Positions 51,752 through 60,100 of a stretch of 61,286 nt of DNA are shown here, in pieces. The stretch is from the NCBI GenBank assembly GCA_023717565.1, contig JAMQPI010000344.1, positions 1 through 61,286 on the forward strand. Direction: 5' to 3'. A program made the position numbers and the translations under genes. The notes below the pieces were generated by a model. The model did no database searches and was not told where the DNA came from. It worked only from the letters and a program-made list of their open reading frames with translations. This DNA is from Pyrinomonadaceae bacterium (lineage in GTDB: Bacteria; Acidobacteriota; Blastocatellia; Pyrinomonadales; Pyrinomonadaceae). Positions within the stretch are counted from its first letter, which is position 1, and every line of letters begins with the position of its first letter.

Positions 51752-53632
51752 ATGTGTGGAATTGTAGGCATTGTCCGAAGCGACACGAAACCTGTTGACG
51801 AAGTCTTGTTATCGCGCATGAGCGCCGCCATCCGGCATCGGGGTCCGGACGACGATGGTTTCTACGTGAAAGGGGGCGTGGGATTGGGTATGCGCCGCCT
51901 CTCGATAATCGATATCAAAGGTGGCCAGCAACCCATACATAACCAGGACCGGACGGCCTGGATCGTTTTCAACGGCGAGATCTACAACTTCCTCGAACTT
52001 CGCCAGAAGTTGGAAAAATTAGGGCACCGGTTTTACACGAACAGCGACACCGAAGCTATCATTCACGCCTACGATCAGTATGGAGCTGATTGCCCAAAGC
52101 ACCTGCGAGGAATGTTCGCTTTTGCGATCTGGGACGAGAGAACTCAGGAACTACTACTCGCCCGCGATCGGGTGGGCAAGAAGCCGCTGCTCTACGCCCA
52201 GCTAAACGATCAGCTTGTATTCGGCTCCGAGTTTAGTGCTCTGCTGCTTCACCCTGAAGTCAGTCGTGACATCGACATAAAAGCCCTCGACTACTACCTC
52301 TCATTTAAGTGCGTTCCCGCGCCGCACACTGCTTATAGCGCCATCAAGAAGTTGGAGCCGGGCCACAGCCTGCGCTGGCGCAAGGGTGAGATCAAGATCG
52401 AGCGCTACTGGCAACCAGATTTTTCACACAAGCTGAAAGTTAGTGAGGAAGAAGCTGGCGAGCGTGCGCTGGAGGTTCTGCGTGACGCAGTAAAGGTCCG
52501 GTTAATGTCAGAAGTGCCGCTGGGCGCTTTCCTGTCCGGCGGCATCGATTCGAGCGCGGTAGTGGCTTTGATGAGTGAGGTAGCCAGCGGACCAATTAAG
52601 ACTTTTTCTATCGGCTTTGAAGAACAGGATTTTAGCGAGCTCCATCACGCGCGCCGGATCGCTGAACACGTGGGTGCAGATCATCACGAGTTTATCGTGC
52701 GGCCCGACGCACTCGAAGTCTTGCCCCTGCTGGTCGAACATTATGGCGAACCATACGCCGACTCCTCTGCCATTCCGACTTATTACGTTGCGCGTGAAAC
52801 ACGGAAACATGTGACGGTAGCACTGAACGGCGATGGCGGAGACGAGGCGTTCGCGGGTTATGAGCGTTACGCCGCCATGAAACTTGCCCAAAAGTATCAT
52901 CGTTTGCCTGCACTGCTTCGGGAATCAGTTGTCGAGCAGGCGGTCGGCTTAATCCCGACTTCGGAAGTGCGCCGCAGCCGTGCCCGAGACGCCAAACGTT
53001 TTCTAAAGGCTGCGTCTTTACCTCAGGTGGAGCGATATCTTCATTGGGTCACTGATTTCGACCTGAACGATAGGCGTGATCTCTATTCAGAGAACTTTCG
53101 TCATGAAGTCGGAGACAGCGACGCTCGTGATGTGTTGGCTCCCTGGTTTGCACGGGCCAACGGCTCCGGAGTCGTAGACGCGGCATTACTGGCGGACACT
53201 ATGACGTACCTGCCCAACGATCTTCTGGTGAAGGTGGACATTGCTACCATGGCAGTTTCACTCGAGGCACGGTCCCCATTTCTGGACCATCACGTCATAG
53301 AGTTTGCCGCCAGCTTGCCTGAGAATTTCAAGTTGCGGGGGCTGACGACGAAGTACCTCTTAAAGCGCATGCTAAAACGGCTATTGCCTGCGGAGAATCT
53401 GAATCGGCGAAAGATGGGGTTTGGTGTGCCTATAGGCGACTGGTTTCGAGGCAAGATGCAGCCCTTCCTCCGCGAAACGCTGCTTTCCGAGAAAGCTCTG
53501 AATCGAGGTTTATTTAAACCAACTGAGGTCCGGCGATTGGTCGAGCAGCACACTCACTCAGAACGCGACTATGCACATCAACTTTGGACCCTCTTAATGC
53601 TTGAGCTTTGGTTTCAACGATTCATTGATTGA
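51752..53632 (+). CDS. asnB: Asparagine synthase-like amidotransferase (glutamine-hydrolysing)
   Basis: 626 residues. The class II glutaminase domain starts MCGIVGI; Cys2 becomes the N-terminal nucleophile, which fixes the start. Other motifs: RGPDD, FNGEIYN. The synthetase domain from about 230 has the P-loop SGGIDSS (about 263-269), FSIGFEEQDFSE and LNGDGGDEAFAGYERY. In sugar clusters such enzymes often amidate uronic acids or glycan carboxylates rather than make free Asn, so the true acceptor may be the polysaccharide. The 161-base gap before it (51591-51751) shows no gene. Confidence 0.92.
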   Translation: MCGIVGIVRSDTKPVDEVLLSRMSAAIRHRGPDDDGFYVKGGVGLGMRRLSIIDIKGGQQPIHNQDRTAWIVFNGEIYNFLELRQKLEKLGHRFYTNSDTEAIIHAYDQYGADCPKHLRGMFAFAIWDERTQELLLARDRVGKKPLLYAQLNDQLVFGSEFSALLLHPEVSRDIDIKALDYYLSFKCVPAPHTAYSAIKKLEPGHSLRWRKGEIKIERYWQPDFSHKLKVSEEEAGERALEVLRDAVKVRLMSEVPLGAFLSGGIDSSAVVALMSEVASGPIKTFSIGFEEQDFSELHHARRIAEHVGADHHEFIVRPDALEVLPLLVEHYGEPYADSSAIPTYYVARETRKHVTVALNGDGGDEAFAGYERYAAMKLAQKYHRLPALLRESVVEQAVGLIPTSEVRRSRARDAKRFLKAASLPQVERYLHWVTDFDLNDRRDLYSENFRHEVGDSDARDVLAPWFARANGSGVVDAALLADTMTYLPNDLLVKVDIATMAVSLEARSPFLDHHVIEFAASLPENFKLRGLTTKYLLKRMLKRLLPAENLNRRKMGFGVPIGDWFRGKMQPFLRETLLSEKALNRGLFKPTEVRRLVEQHTHSERDYAHQLWTLLMLELWFQRFID

Positions 53633-53658
53633 TGATCAGTTGTCAGTTGTTAGTAATT

Positions 53659-53692
53659 AGTTGTCAGTGGCTTCACGAAATTACTGACAACT
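53659..53692. repeat. Hairpin of perfect 10-base arms before rfbA
   Basis: AGTTGTCAGT (53659-53668) opposes ACTGACAACT (53683-53692) around a 14-base loop. A further TTGTCAGTTGT copy lies just upstream. It falls between asnB and the rfbA Shine-Dalgarno at 53698-53703. Confidence 0.6.
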
Positions 53693-53709
53693 CACCTCAG
53701 GAGGTTTTT

Positions 53710-54444
53710 GTGAAAGGTGTGGTACTCGCTGGAGGGTTAGGCACACGGCTGCGGCCGCTGACTGCCGTTACAAACAAACATCTGCTGCCGGTTTACGATC
53801 AGCCGATGATTCATTATCCGATTCGGACGCTGGTGAACGCTGGGATTACCGACATAATTATTGTCACCGGCGGTAATTCAGCCGGTGACTTTCTGAAGCT
53901 GTTGGGAAATGGAAAAGCGTTTGGCCTCAAACACCTTAACTATACCTATCAGGAAGGCGAAGGAGGCATCGCGGAGGCCCTCGCCCTGGTGGAACACTTT
54001 GCAGCCGGCGATCCGGTTTGCGTGGTTCTCGGTGACAACATCATCGAAACCAACATCAGTTCCGCCGTACGCGGATATCGTCATCAGGGTCGTGGGGCAA
54101 AGATCCTGCTGAAGAAAGTGCTCGACCCGCAGCGGTTCGGCGTTCCAGAAATTGACGGCCCGCGGGTCGTCCGCATTGAGGAGAAGCCTGAGTTTCCCAA
54201 GTCCGAATTCGCTGTCATTGGAGTCTACATGTACGACGACAGCGTATTTGAGATCATCCGTACTCTGAAACCTTCCGGTCGCGGCGAGTTGGAGATCACC
54301 GATGTGAACAATGCCTACATTGATCGTAACGAAATGACCTGGGAGGAACTGGAAGGGTGGTGGACTGACGCCGGCACCTTCGAGAGTCTCCTTTTCGCTT
54401 CGAATCTGGTTGCCAAAACTGGAGCGAACAAGATGGATTTTTGA
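53710..54444 (+). CDS. rfbA: Glucose-1-phosphate thymidylyltransferase (short form)
   Basis: 244 residues from GTG 53710: AGGAGG is 6 bases upstream and the sequence starts at the family motif [27 protein letters not shown]; an ATG frame from 53629 overlaps asnB. Further motifs: MIHYPIRTLVNAG, VVLGDNIIE (metal Asp), RFGVPEIDG, IEEKPEFPKSEFAVIGVYMYD, LEGWWTDAGTFESLL. The short nucleotidyltransferase type (about 245 residues) resembles RmlA-like enzymes. First step of dTDP-rhamnose synthesis. Its last residues lie inside an inverted-repeat element. Confidence 0.9.
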   Translation: MKGVVLAGGLGTRLRPLTAVTNKHLLPVYDQPMIHYPIRTLVNAGITDIIIVTGGNSAGDFLKLLGNGKAFGLKHLNYTYQEGEGGIAEALALVEHFAAGDPVCVVLGDNIIETNISSAVRGYRHQGRGAKILLKKVLDPQRFGVPEIDGPRVVRIEEKPEFPKSEFAVIGVYMYDDSVFEIIRTLKPSGRGELEITDVNNAYIDRNEMTWEELEGWWTDAGTFESLLFASNLVAKTGANKMDF

Positions 54445-54598
54445 TTTGCGATTTTAGATTTTTGATTTGTCGGTGGTCCTTTTGGCCTTGGGCTTTGGTC
54501 TTTGTTTGGAGTACTTCAGAACCCCAAGACCAAAGACCGAAGGCCAAAGACCCAATGACAACGGACAACTGACAACCTGCAATCGCAAATCAAAAATC
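54436..54598. repeat. Inverted-repeat element (perfect 18-bp ends, nested inner repeat) between rfbA and a GT gene
   Basis: 54436-54453 is perfectly complementary to 54581-54598. Inside, GGCCTTGGGCTTTGGTCTTT (54484-54503) is partly complementary to AAAGACCGAAGGCC (54532-54545). The left arm codes the last residues and stop of rfbA; the right arm ends 17 bases before the next ATG. Confidence 0.75.
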
Positions 54599-54615
54599 TG
54601 AAATCTAAAATTCCT

Positions 54616-55965
54616 ATGAAGCTCGTTCGTGTTATTGCCCGGCTCAATGTAGGTGGGCCGGCCAGGCATGTAGTCTGGCTTACCGCCGGGTTGCAGGACG
54701 CGGATTGCCACTCACTGCTGGTTGCCGGTACGGTTCCTCCTGGCGAAGAAGACATGGGCTACTTCGCCACCCAGAACGGAGTAGAGCCATTGCTCATCCC
54801 GGAGATGAGTCGCGAAGTCTCCTTCAAAGACGCGCTCACGATCTGGAAACTCTACCGGCTGTTTGGTCGCGAGCGCCCCGACATAGTGCATACCCACACG
54901 GCGAAGGCAGGTACCGTAGGAAGAGTTGCCGGGTTACTTTATCGCTGGCTGACACCCGCCACACTGCTGGGACGGCCGCGACAGTGTCTCTTCGTGCACA
55001 CCTTTCATGGTCATGTCTTTCATAGCTACTACGGTCCACTCAAGACGCGGCTGTTTATTTCAATAGAGAAGGCCCTGGCCCGTCTAGTCACCGATCGAAT
55101 CGTAGTTATTAGTGAACAGCAGCGTCGGGAGATCCACGAGCGGTTCGGTGTAGGCCGAGCGGATCAGTTTGTGGTGATTCCGCTGGGGCTCGACGTTCAC
55201 GAGTTTTCCGGTTGGCGGAATCGCCGACAACTGTTTCGCGATGAGTTAGGCTCGACGAGTGACGAGCTCCTGGTGGGGATTGTGGGCCGGCTAACCGAAG
55301 TCAAGAACCATGACCTCTTCCTTCGAGCAGTGGCAATTTTGAAAGACAGACTGGCGGAAGAGAAGTCCCGACTGCCACAGGGTTCCGCAACCGAACAGCG
55401 CGTCCGGTCGGGCAGGGTCAGATTCGTGGTGTTGGGTGATGGCAACTTGCGGGACAAACTCGAAGCCCAAGCCCAGGCGTTAGGCCTTGCCGAAGACTTG
55501 ATCTTCGCTGGCAACAGGCGGGATCCGGAGAATTTCTATGCAGCTCTCGACATCGTCGCCCTAACGTCCCTCAACGAAGGAACACCGCTGACGTTAATTG
55601 AAGCCATGGCCAACGCCCGTCCGGTGATCGCGACCGCGGTTGGTGGAGTTGTCGATTTGCTGGGAGAGCCTGCAGCAGAGAATCAACAAGGGCGGTACGC
55701 AGTCTGTCCCCGAGGCCTTAGCGCCCAGTCAAATGATGCGGTTGGTGTAGCGGCGGGATTGTTTCACCTGATCGAAAATTCCGAACTCCGCACCGAGCTG
55801 GGCAACCGAGGGCTTGAGTTTGTCACCAGTAACTATTCCAGGGAGCGACTTCTCGACGACATAAAAGCACTATATAAACAGTTGCTGGAGCGCGGCGCGA
55901 TTCAGGTACAGTATGCTGCTCAGGCAATACCATCGAGTCCCGAATCCAGGTTCAAAAGGAGCTGA
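54616..55965 (+). CDS. Glycosyltransferase family 4
   Basis: 449 residues with a GT-B fold: VIARLNVGGPARHVVWLTAGL (N-terminal Gly-rich acceptor loop), HTHTAKAGTVGRVAGLLY, HTFHGHVFHSYYG, and a donor domain with VGIVGRLTEVKNHDLFLRAV, VVLGDGNLRDKLE, and the E-x7-E region of LTSLNEGTPLTLIEAMANARPVIATAVGGV. No Shine-Dalgarno is visible before ATG 54616, where a repeat element ends 17 bases upstream. Its position next to rfbA and a sugar SDR suggests a role in rhamnose or a related residue. Donor not known. Confidence 0.9.
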   Translation: MKLVRVIARLNVGGPARHVVWLTAGLQDADCHSLLVAGTVPPGEEDMGYFATQNGVEPLLIPEMSREVSFKDALTIWKLYRLFGRERPDIVHTHTAKAGTVGRVAGLLYRWLTPATLLGRPRQCLFVHTFHGHVFHSYYGPLKTRLFISIEKALARLVTDRIVVISEQQRREIHERFGVGRADQFVVIPLGLDVHEFSGWRNRRQLFRDELGSTSDELLVGIVGRLTEVKNHDLFLRAVAILKDRLAEEKSRLPQGSATEQRVRSGRVRFVVLGDGNLRDKLEAQAQALGLAEDLIFAGNRRDPENFYAALDIVALTSLNEGTPLTLIEAMANARPVIATAVGGVVDLLGEPAAENQQGRYAVCPRGLSAQSNDAVGVAAGLFHLIENSELRTELGNRGLEFVTSNYSRERLLDDIKALYKQLLERGAIQVQYAAQAIPSSPESRFKRS

Positions 55966-55970
55966 ACAAT

Positions 55971-56939
55971 TTGAGAGTATTGATCACCGGAGGCGCGGGA
56001 TTTATTGGATCACATTTGGCCGACGCTTATCTCAAACGAGGTGACGAAGTTTTCGTCATCGACGATCTATCGACCGGCACCTTCGAAAACATTCAGCACC
56101 TGAAATCCAATCCCAGCTTCCATTACACGATTGATAGTGTGCACAACCAGCCGGTGACCGCGGAGCTGGTTGACCAATGCGATGTGGTGTTTCACCTGGC
56201 CGCCGCGGTTGGCGTGAAGCTCATTGTGGAGAGCCCGGTAAGAACTATTGAAACAAACGTGCGTGGCACGGAAGTCCTCTTGGCGATTGCCAACAAGAAA
56301 AAGAAGAAGGTGCTGCTTGCTTCTACGTCGGAAGTTTACGGTCTTTCGACTGAAGTGCCGTTTCGCGAGGATGGGAATCTGGTCATGGGGGCGACCACCA
56401 AAGGCCGCTGGAGCTATGCGTGCTCGAAAGCCATCGATGAGTTTCTGGCCCTGGCATACTGGCGTGAAAGAAAGCTCCCCACCATCATCGTGCGACTATT
56501 CAATACCGTGGGTCCCAGGCAAACGGGTCAGTACGGCATGGTGATCCCCACGATGGTAAAGCAAGCCCTGGCCGGCCGCCCAATTACGGTCTATGGCGAC
56601 GGAGAACAGCGGCGTTGCTTTGGATATGTAGGTGATGTAGTCGGGGCCCTGATCAAGTTGATGGATCGTCCGGAGGCAGTTGGTCAGGTTTACAACATTG
56701 GTTCTAACGAGGAAATCACTATTATCGAGTTGGCCAAACGGATCAAGGAGCTGACGAAATCTGACTCGGAAATTGTTTTCGTACCCTACGATGAGGCTTA
56801 CGAAGAAGGCTTTGAAGACATGCCGCGCCGCGTTCCCGACATTACCAAGATCAAGGAACTTGTCGGCTTCAATCCTGAGATGAAGCTCGACGGTATCCTG
56901 CAAAGCGTCATCGATTATCAGACCGGGCGCCCCGCATGA
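55971..56939 (+). CDS. NAD-dependent sugar epimerase/dehydratase (SDR)
   Basis: 322 residues from a TTG at 55971, with AAGGAG 10 bases upstream. Extended SDR: LRVLITGGAGFIGSHLADAYL (NAD), HLAAAVGVKLIVESPVRTIETNV, STSEVYG, YACSKAIDEFLALAYW with the catalytic Tyr and Lys, LFNTVGPRQTGQYGMVIP, and GDGEQRRCFGYVGDVVGAL. The T-S-E and G-P-R-Q-T-G-Q-Y segments resemble UDP-glucuronate decarboxylase and UDP-GlcNAc/GalNAc epimerase-like enzymes. The exact sugar cannot be fixed. Last gene of the plus-strand arm, 5 bases after the GT4 stop. Confidence 0.87.
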   Translation: MRVLITGGAGFIGSHLADAYLKRGDEVFVIDDLSTGTFENIQHLKSNPSFHYTIDSVHNQPVTAELVDQCDVVFHLAAAVGVKLIVESPVRTIETNVRGTEVLLAIANKKKKKVLLASTSEVYGLSTEVPFREDGNLVMGATTKGRWSYACSKAIDEFLALAYWRERKLPTIIVRLFNTVGPRQTGQYGMVIPTMVKQALAGRPITVYGDGEQRRCFGYVGDVVGALIKLMDRPEAVGQVYNIGSNEEITIIELAKRIKELTKSDSEIVFVPYDEAYEEGFEDMPRRVPDITKIKELVGFNPEMKLDGILQSVIDYQTGRPA

Positions 56940-57132
56940 ATGTAGCGGTCTTGACAGCGCCATGGACCAGGAATAGTATCGCGGCGTTCACTGCATCTGA
57001 GACTGTTACTCCTACTTTTTCAGACGACCTCGGCAAGTGAACTATCCAGGCTCTGCGTTTCACAGGCTCGTTGTCGCAACCTAAACCTCGTAAATTCTCT
57101 AACCTCCGCCGCTCACCGTTAGGAGGCCGTCG

Positions 57133-60100
57133 ATGGTTCAATCATCTCACCGCCGCAAGGATCTCACTAGGCATGTGCTCGCGGTTACGGTTTGTTTCGC
57201 CCTACTACTTTCAACCCTAACTTTGGGAGCAAGATCGTCAGCGGCGAGGCCAGGGGCTCAGGATCAGAGTCCTGCTTTAAGGCCCGTTACTGGTCCACCG
57301 GGCGCTGACTTACCGAATCTTGATGCGGTGCGGCGCCGGCCTTAGCAATACGCTCAACCTCCGGTACTTCCGCCGACGCTGCGAGCGCCACGCAAACCGT
57401 CGACGCCACGCAATGGGTTGAGGGTCGGTGACCCGGGAACAACTGGAACTATCGCCTACTCCTCCGCGAGTAGCGTCGATAAGGTGCGATCCGGTCGCAG
57501 GCGTCGAACAGTTCCTCTCGTGAGGGGGCTAAATCACGCCCGCGGAGCCGCGTCCTTGCCTCCTATTCCAGACACTCAGTATGTACAGGCTTTCTTTTGC
57601 TACGCCTTGGCTCGTCAACCGGGCTGTACTTCAAGTACCAATACGCTGACGACGAGTGAGGGAACCTATTGGTACAACATCATCCGCACTGCCCATCCGC
57701 ATGGGGTGGATTCGCTAATCATGGCCTTTCGCGAGTTGGGCAAGACTCTGTTTGAATCGAGTGAATACTTGGCGCGGAATACCAACAATCACGACTATGT
57801 TCAGGATCTTTATCAGACCTATCTGTTGCGCGAACCTGACCCCGGCGGATGGGCATTCTGGGAGAGTCTGGTACCAACGATGGGTCGAGAGAATATTCGT
57901 CGGGCGTTTGATGAATCAGCAGAGTTTTATGGTGATGTTCCTCTTGTTACTTTGACTGGCTCAGTCTCCGGCCCAGTTTCGTCCTTGATATCAGCGCGAG
58001 TCAACCCGGTGAATCAATCAGGCAACCAGATGCTGGCGCGGGATGCGGAGTGGGGAGCAATGCTGGTTAGCCTACCGGGCCGCGCCGGCCTCGATCTGGG
58101 ATTGGGAATCTCTTACTCATCGGCCGCTACTTGGACCACCTCTGGACCTTACATCTACTTCGATGAAGACAACAGCTCGCTCAGCCCCGGGTTTCGGTTT
58201 GGCTTTCCGACGGTGCAGGAAAAGTTCTTCGACGCGGCTGCGGCGGAAAATGTTTACCTGCTGATCACTTCCGCGGGCCGGCGGGTAGCACTGCGACAGA
58301 TCGGTTCAACCAATGTTTACGCAGCGGGAGATTCATCTTACCTGGAACTGACCGCCAATAGCGCAAGCAGTCTGCTGTTGCGCTCCAGCGATGGCTCGCA
58401 GTTCACCTACACGAAGATCGAGAACGAATATCGCTGTACGAATATTAAGGATGCCAACGGCAACTACATCACCGCCAACTACAATGCGCTTGGCGACCTC
58501 ACCACTGTGGTCGACACTTTGAACCGCACGATTACCTTCGCGTACGATCTGAGACTCAAATCTCAATGCCATTTCCCAGACCTGGAACGGCCAGACGCAT
58601 TACTGGGCTTTCTTTGGTTTTACGCCGGTTACGATTCAGCCAAACTTCTCCAGCCTGACACTCAGCGGCGTGAAGTCGGGCCAATCCATTCCCGCGCTGC
58701 AATACGTGTATCTGACCGACTATTCATATTTCAAGTTCACGTACGACACCGGCATGTCACCCAAGGGGCTGGTCGCGATACTGGAGCGGTGGGCTTTTGA
58801 TGGCTTGCACAAGGGATGGACCGTTTTCGATTACGCCACATCTGCTGGGGACATTCCGCGGATTACGGCCACACACGAGCTGGCGGACTCTTGGGCAGAT
58901 CTGAATGGCTTGCCTTATGAGGCGGTTACCCAGTTTGGCGTCGCCAGCGATGGCTCGCGGCGCATGGTTGCACCGGATGGGACAGTTACCCGCGAGTACT
59001 ACGGGACCGGCTACCAGAGGGGGCTCGTGACAACCGCTAAGGTGTTTGCGAATGCCACAGATGAGGCAATCAACCTTGCGCAAAAGACAACGACTCTAAC
59101 CTGGGACCAGGACAATACCACCCTCGCCTATGAAAAGAACCCACGGATTAAGGAGACAAACGTCAGCGATGCTGCAGGCAATAATCGACGCGCCACTTTT
59201 GACTACACAACCTTCACTCGGCCCAGCGGGGCGCTCTGCTCTTTGCCAACCGATACCAACGAGTTTAATGGTCTAAGCCTTTATCGCCGCACCCATCGGG
59301 GTGGCAACAACTGGATAGCGGTTATCTCTCGCGCGGTTTCACCGGACTAGTCAATGAGGTGGATGTTTATGACGCCAGCACCGGCATCGACGTGTTGGTA
59401 TCTAAGAGTACATTCACTTATGACTTGGGAGGCGAATTCAGGGTCGCGACGAATCCCTCCAACGATAGCGTAACGCAGCATGATCCCGCTTACGACTCGA
59501 ACTTTTCGTATCGCGGGAATATCTCCAAGGCGTTCCGCTACGACGTTGGCGATCCGACCAATCAGAATAATACCGCGGCGCAAACCGAATCTGGTTACAA
59601 CAGCAGCGGCTCGTTAGTATTTGAGCGCCGGTTACACAAGGCTAGTCCTGCGGTGTGGCATCAGACCACCATCGGCTACGTGGATTCCTTTTCAGTTGTT
59701 GGCAACAACGGCAATACCTTTGCCTATCCGACGACGGTAACAGATCCCGATGGCTTTCAGTCATTCGTCAAATACAACTTTGATTTTGGCGGAGTAACCG
59801 AAAAGCAGACTCCGTCACCAAATGCCGGCCAGACTGCGCCGAAACAGCTGATCACCTACGATTCGCTCGGGCGAGTCTCCCAGCTGACCAACAACATCAA
59901 CGGCGCCTATGTTCGTCATGTCTATGGCGCAACTTATGTGCAGAGTTATTCGACCGTGAACACCGCTGCCGATGAAGCCTATTCAATCAGCTTCTTTGAC
60001 GGTGCTGGCCGCGAGTACTACTCAGCGAGCAATCATCCCGGCAGCACTGGTGGCTATAAAGCAGTGAGCACCAAGTACGACGTGATGGGCCGGGTATGGA

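Noticed and set aside
56936..57040. 34-residue frame overlapping the SDR stop (ATGA)
   Set aside because: Short, no domain, low-complexity Thr/Ser tail; the coupling-like overlap is probably chance.
57343..57345. TAG as a pyrrolysine codon in the RHS gene
   Set aside because: It lies in a low-complexity Pro-rich linker with no catalytic context, and the same gene carries two frameshifts, so mutation or error is simpler.
58550..59311. Programmed ribosomal frameshifting in the RHS gene
   Set aside because: No slippery heptamer or strong downstream structure is seen at either shift, and two opposite shifts would be needed.
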